Shown here piece by piece: positions 62,695-64,000 of a stretch of 64,000 bases of DNA. Both the position numbers and the translations under genes were made by a program. This DNA is from Sulfuriferula sp. AH1 (lineage in GTDB: Bacteria; Pseudomonadota; Gammaproteobacteria; Burkholderiales; Sulfuriferulaceae): positions 2,604,001 to 2,668,000 of the forward strand of contig NZ_CP021138.1 in the NCBI RefSeq assembly GCF_002162035.1, read 5' to 3'. The first letter of the stretch is position 1. Each line of letters opens with the position of its first letter. Under the pieces are notes generated by a model. That model saw only the letters and a list, made by a program, of their open reading frames with translations, was not told the origin of the DNA and ran no database searches.

Positions 62695-64000
62695 TCATTT
62701 GCCTGTCACCGGACTCCCTACCACCACAGTTACCATTTTATCAGGGTGGATGTGGCGTGCAAATGCAGTACGGATCTGCTCGGCCGTAACCTCGGCCACA
62801 TGCTTTGGAAAATCATCCAGATAAGTCAGCGGCAGGTGATAAAAGCCGATGACTGCCAGATATTCCAGGATTTCCTTGTTGCTATCTATGCGCAACGGGA
62901 ATCCGCCGATGATATTGTTTTTCGCCTGGGTCAATTCATCCTCTGTCACCCCTTGGGCCAGGAAATCCGCCAGTGTCTGGCGCACTACCTGCAGAGCCTG
63001 ATCGGTCTGATCTGCCCGGGTTTGCAAGCCGATCTGGAACGCACCGGCCTGGCGCATAGGCATGAAATAGCTGTACACGCTATAAGCCAGTCCGCGTTTT
63101 TGCCGGACTTCGTTCATCAGCCGCGAATCGAATCCGCCGCCGCCGAGAATATAGTTCCCCACATACAGCGCATAATAATCCAGCGCACCGCGCTCCACAC
63201 CCGGCTGCCCGATCAGTATCTGACTTTGTTTGGCCGGGAACGGGATAGACCGCACTACCGCCGACGTCAATGCCGGCACCGGCGGAATCGCTGTACTCGC
63301 GGCTCCTTTCGCAGCGGGAAGCGCATGGGTCAATTGCCGGGCGACCGCATCGGCCTGCTCGCGGGTAATATCACCCATCAGCGCCACCACGGCACCTGCC
63401 GCGCTGTAATGACTGCGATAAAATGCCTGCAAATCGGCTGCATTGAGTTTACTGACGCTGTCAATCTCACCCGATTCGCGGTGCCCATAAGGATGATTCA
63501 TGAATACGGCACGCTGAAATGCGCGCCCGGCAATACTCGCAGGCTGCCCCTCGGATTCTCTCAATTCCGCAATCACGCGTGTCTTCTCCCGCTCCACGAT
63601 GGGGGCAGCAAAAGCGGGCTGGCTCAGCACCCGCGCCAGCATCGCCAATGCGGCCCCGCGCTCCGCCGGACTGCTCAAGGTGCGCAACACCACACCCGCC
63701 CGATCTGCATCCAGGCGTCCACCCAGCTCCGCGCCCACATCCGCCAGACCGTTGGCGATCTGGTTGTCGCTCAGGCCGCCTGCGCCCTGATCCAGCAAAC
63801 GGTGGGTCAGGCTGGCCAAGCCGTCTTTTCCCGCCGGGTCGAACGCACTGCCCGCAGGAAAATCCACACTTACATCCAGCATCGGCAGGTCATGGCTTTC
63901 CACGAAATAGACCTGGGCGCCGTTCGCCAGTTGCCAGTGCTGAATGGGCAAACTTGCATGGGCCAACGCAGTAACGCAGAAACTCAGTAATACTATCCAG
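62695..64000 (-). CDS. M16 peptidase-like protein lacking the zinc motif, 5' end outside window
   Basis: The frame stays open to the window edge, adding WIVLLSFCVTALAHA, a signal-peptide core, before the first possible start at 63966 (TTG). About 435 residues are visible with two M16 domains. The region where active enzymes carry HXXEH reads SLTHRLLDQGAGG, so the zinc site is incomplete. Such proteins usually pair with an active M16 partner encoded next to them, probably just beyond the window. It would be periplasmic. Confidence 0.82.
   Translation of the reverse strand, partial: WIVLLSFCVTALAHASLPIQHWQLANGAQVYFVESHDLPMLDVSVDFPAGSAFDPAGKDGLASLTHRLLDQGAGGLSDNQIANGLADVGAELGGRLDADRAGVVLRTLSSPAERGAALAMLARVLSQPAFAAPIVEREKTRVIAELRESEGQPASIAGRAFQRAVFMNHPYGHRESGEIDSVSKLNAADLQAFYRSHYSAAGAVVALMGDITREQADAVARQLTHALPAAKGAASTAIPPVPALTSAVVRSIPFPAKQSQILIGQPGVERGALDYYALYVGNYILGGGGFDSRLMNEVRQKRGLAYSVYSYFMPMRQAGAFQIGLQTRADQTDQALQVVRQTLADFLAQGVTEDELTQAKNNIIGGFPLRIDSNKEILEYLAVIGFYHLPLTYLDDFPKHVAEVTAEQIRTAFARHIHPDKMVTVVVGSPVTGK

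Overview
The window looks like a chromosomal segment of a betaproteobacterium, probably of the Nitrosomonadales type (Sulfuricellaceae or Gallionellaceae relatives). This rests on gene order and protein character, not on a database search. The supporting signs are the block kdsD-kdsC-lptC-lptA-lptB-rpoN-hpf-ptsN-hprK-rapZ, an NsrR-controlled globin, an EpsD-type exopolysaccharide peptidyl-prolyl isomerase, a PrsR-like sigma-54 activator and an MSHA-like pilus cluster. No rRNA, tRNA, CRISPR array, insertion sequence or phage gene was seen.

Layout. (1) 1-14.4 kb, plus strand: the distal part of an exopolysaccharide (EPS) cluster. It runs from the end of a Wzx-type flippase through pyruvyl transferase, two acyltransferases, five glycosyltransferases, a Wzy/WaaL-like membrane protein, a secreted DUF4838 glycosidase-like protein and a hexapeptide acetyltransferase to a PAP2 phosphatase. 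A lone EpsD gene faces it. (2) 15.4-18.6 kb, minus: hslVU with a sigma-32-like promoter, and a protein with two STAS domains. (3) 18.7-27.9 kb, minus: a metal (probably zinc) acquisition island. It holds a COG0523 GTPase, a TonB-dependent receptor, ExbB-ExbD-TonB, an outer-membrane barrel, and a metal-binding protein with its ABC permease but no ATPase gene. Two copies of a small DUF2946-like protein sit in front of the two barrels. (4) 28.0-29.9 kb: a nitric-oxide defence pair (truncated globin and ferredoxin-type reductase) divergent from nsrR, with clear NsrR-type operators. (5) 30.0-39.6 kb, minus: one long run from KDO/LPS transport genes through rpoN and the nitrogen PTS to ubiX and a LON-domain protein.

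(6) 39.9-44.5 kb: a Kef-type antiporter, a prepilin and a sensor kinase. The prepilin and kinase are divergent, and each has a GG-N10-GC sigma-54 promoter. (7) 44.5-48.8 kb, minus: a P2-type ATPase and a putative Na+/H+ antiporter, followed by the decayed tail of a second antiporter. (8) 48.8-60.1 kb, minus: an MSHA-like pilus or secretion cluster headed by the sigma-54 activator PrsR. (9) 60.3-64 kb: an unknown protein and an esterase, then ferredoxin, coaD, rsmD and a catalytically incomplete M16 peptidase running off the end.

How the parts fit. RpoN, the activator, the kinase and two sigma-54 promoters all lie within 18 kb, which suggests one kinase/activator/RpoN circuit controlling surface structures (pilus, perhaps EPS). 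The metal island looks like a self-contained outer- and inner-membrane uptake route. The clearest targets for follow-up are the duplicated DUF2946 modules in front of two unrelated barrels, the missing ATPase, and the operator-like repeats in that island.
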